NCBI GenBank assembly: GCA_964572225.1
Contig: CAZNFR010000077.1
Location: 1-17,055, forward strand
Source of the DNA: CAZNFR01 sp964572225
Lineage (GTDB): Bacteria; Bacteroidota; Bacteroidia; Bacteroidales; GCA-2748055
Direction: 5' to 3'
DNA length: 17,055 nucleotides
Part shown: positions 15,591-17,055 of the stretch, one piece after another
How the letters are laid out: the number at the start of each line of letters is the position of its first letter
Numbering within the stretch: the first letter of the stretch is position 1
Notes under the pieces: generated by a model
What the model was told of the DNA's origin: nothing
Databases searched by the model: none
The model's input: the letters and a program-made list of their open reading frames with translations, nothing else
Program-made: the position numbers and the translations under genes

Positions 15591-16346
15591 ATGGACAGAA
15601 ACAAACATTTGATCTCAAAGTACCTGGACGGGGAGCTGACTCCCGACGAAGTCCTGGGATTTGAGGAAGCTCTGGCCGACAACGCCGGACTTCGTGAAGA
15701 GTTGGATCTGTACCGTGAGGTTGATGAAGCAATCTCCGATACAGAGATTCTGGATCTGAGGGCTCAGCTGGATGAAATCCATGAAGAGCTGTCACCGCAG
15801 ATCGAGAAAAGAACCCGCAAATCTTCCGGGAAAGTACTCAGGTACGCCGTGGCTGCATCGATCGCAGTGATCATCAGCCTTGGTACTTACAGTCTTTTCT
15901 TTAAGAAGGCCAGCAACGACAAGATTGTCGGACAATTCTACAAGCCTTACGATGTTACCCTGGTCAACCGGTCCCTGAATACGGATATCACACCCATGAT
16001 GAGGGAAGCCCTTTTCCTCTATGAAAATGGTGAATACCGTGAAGCCATTACCGTTTTCGAGGAGATCATCGAAACCAATGAAAACATGACAGCTTCTCTT
16101 CTTTACTCCGGGATATCCTACATGGAGATTGAAGAGTACCTAAAGGCCAGAAATTCCTTCCAGGAAGTGATCGACCATAACGATAACCTGTACATTGAGC
16201 AGGCGGAATGGTACCTGGGGATGGTGTTCCTGCTTACCGATGAAAAGGATAAGGCAAGAACCCAGTTTGAAAAGATCCGGAAAGCCGAAGGTATCTATCA
16301 GGATGAGGCTGCCAAGATCCTAAAGAAAATTAGAAAAGTCAATTAA
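15591..16346 (+). CDS. Anti-sigma-like membrane protein with periplasmic TPRs
   Basis: A 251-residue single-pass membrane protein. The acidic N-terminus (1-80) starts MDRNKHLISKYLDGELTPDE, then FEEALADNAGLREELDLY. This pattern (a short helix, YLDGELTPDE, then xALxxxxxLRxELxxY) is typical of cytoplasmic anti-sigma N-termini in Bacteroidota, here without the HxxxCxxC zinc motif. A transmembrane helix follows (84-104). The rest would be periplasmic and contains two to three TPR units (about 137-168, 170-201 and 205-235). Position near the sigma and CHAT genes makes it the best anti-sigma candidate, and its TPRs could dock with the CHAT protein. A plain TPR scaffold is the alternative. The kinase gene starts 15 bases downstream, probably co-transcribed. 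Confidence 0.75.
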   Translation: MDRNKHLISKYLDGELTPDEVLGFEEALADNAGLREELDLYREVDEAISDTEILDLRAQLDEIHEELSPQIEKRTRKSSGKVLRYAVAASIAVIISLGTYSLFFKKASNDKIVGQFYKPYDVTLVNRSLNTDITPMMREALFLYENGEYREAITVFEEIIETNENMTASLLYSGISYMEIEEYLKARNSFQEVIDHNDNLYIEQAEWYLGMVFLLTDEKDKARTQFEKIRKAEGIYQDEAAKILKKIRKVN

Positions 16347-16360
16347 TTAGTTTATTATCA

Positions 16361-17055
16361 GTGCCGAATAAGCCAACATATGAGGAATTAATGGCCCAGG
16401 TTGCATTCCTGCAGGAGAAAGTCAATTCACTTGAAGGTGCCCTGCGAGCCAACCAGGAGAAAACCGAGAGGATCAAATCCCGGTTTTTATCCAGTGTTTC
16501 TCATGAATTGCGTACACCGATGAATGCAATTCTTGGTTTCTCCAATCTGATGATTGACAAAAATCTTCCTCATTCCAAACGGGAAGAATACATGGAGCAT
16601 ATTAATTACAACTCCAGCAGCTTATTAAATATCGTTGACCTTATGATTGATGTTTCTCTCCTGGAGGTCAATGAGCTAAAACTGAAGAAGGAGAGATGCA
16701 ATCTTCACATGATTTTGAAGCAGATCTACGCGTTCTTTAACATTGATAAGCACAAAATGGATAAGGAACATATAGCTCTGTTGTTGAATAAAGGTTATCA
16801 GGGTGAAGATTTTTTGATTTATACCGATGGATACCGTCTCTCACAAGTCCTGACCAGTCTCATGCATAACGCACTCAAATTTACCGAGAAAGGGGTAATT
16901 GAGTTTGGTTATGAAATCATGAATGAAAATGGGAAGCTTCACTTCTTTGTAAAAGACAGCGGTAAGGGGATACTTTTCGACAAAGCACAGTCCATCTTTG
17001 AAAAATTCGAGAAGTTAGAAGACGATTTGGGAAATACAGAAGGAGGAATAGGCCT
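16361..17055 (+). CDS. Histidine kinase, cytoplasmic, cut by window end
   Basis: The gene runs off the window after 231 full codons. Start GTG 16361 (alternative ATG 16391) gives a short helical N-terminus (about 1-38), then HisKA with the phospho-acceptor His48 in SHELRTPMNAILGFSNLM. The HATPase domain follows, with the N box SLMHNALKFTEKG (N170), the G1 box DSGKG (199-203) and an F box FEKFEKLED. The segment before the edge (TEGGIGL) begins the G2 box. No transmembrane segment or PAS/GAF sensor domain lies upstream of the catalytic core. The signal must come from a partner or from the missing C-terminus, which in such proteins often carries a receiver domain. It is probably in one operon with the membrane TPR gene. 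Confidence 0.9.
   Translation, partial: MPNKPTYEELMAQVAFLQEKVNSLEGALRANQEKTERIKSRFLSSVSHELRTPMNAILGFSNLMIDKNLPHSKREEYMEHINYNSSSLLNIVDLMIDVSLLEVNELKLKKERCNLHMILKQIYAFFNIDKHKMDKEHIALLLNKGYQGEDFLIYTDGYRLSQVLTSLMHNALKFTEKGVIEFGYEIMNENGKLHFFVKDSGKGILFDKAQSIFEKFEKLEDDLGNTEGGIG

Overview
The window looks like chromosomal DNA from a Bacteroidota bacterium, most likely an environmental Bacteroidia lineage such as Marinilabiliales or Prolixibacteraceae. The evidence is a GWxTD-domain lipoprotein, promoter -7 boxes of the Bacteroidota type (TAnnTTTG) with few Shine-Dalgarno sequences, a Bacteroidota-style sigma factor, and a CHAT/GG-peptide locus. The rank below phylum is inferred from gene content. No tRNA, rRNA, CRISPR array, transposase or phage gene was seen.

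Left part (1-11484), mostly housekeeping. A low-complexity repeat block precedes an AGCS-family amino-acid:cation symporter. It converges, with a 1-bp gap, on rlmD (23S rRNA m5U methyltransferase). A DUF302 membrane protein is divergent from a probable three-gene operon: an ABC-F ATPase, a GWxTD lipoprotein, and rlmB (23S rRNA 2'-O-methyltransferase, TTG start). rlmB converges on an Lrp/AsnC regulator with overlapping stop codons. A 449-bp AT-rich, dyad-rich intergenic stretch follows. Next come a YbdG/MscM-like mechanosensitive channel and, divergent from it, a secreted M64-type zinc metallopeptidase.

Right part (11574-17055), the most interesting region. It holds an ECF-like sigma factor and, convergent with it (overlapping stops), a large exported TPR-CHAT caspase-like protease with a C-terminal membrane anchor. 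Divergent from the protease is an unannotated 52-residue peptide gene with a double-glycine-type leader, behind a candidate ECF-type promoter. A 284-bp hairpin-rich stretch comes next, then a single-pass membrane protein with an anti-sigma-like cytoplasmic N-terminus and periplasmic TPRs. The last gene is a cytoplasmic histidine kinase cut by the window edge.

Working model (inference): the periplasmic CHAT protease and the membrane TPR/anti-sigma-like protein control the sigma factor, which drives the GG-peptide gene. The parts resemble the protease/sigma logic of type III-E CRISPR TPR-CHAT systems, but no Cas genes are present and the protease appears to be extracytoplasmic.
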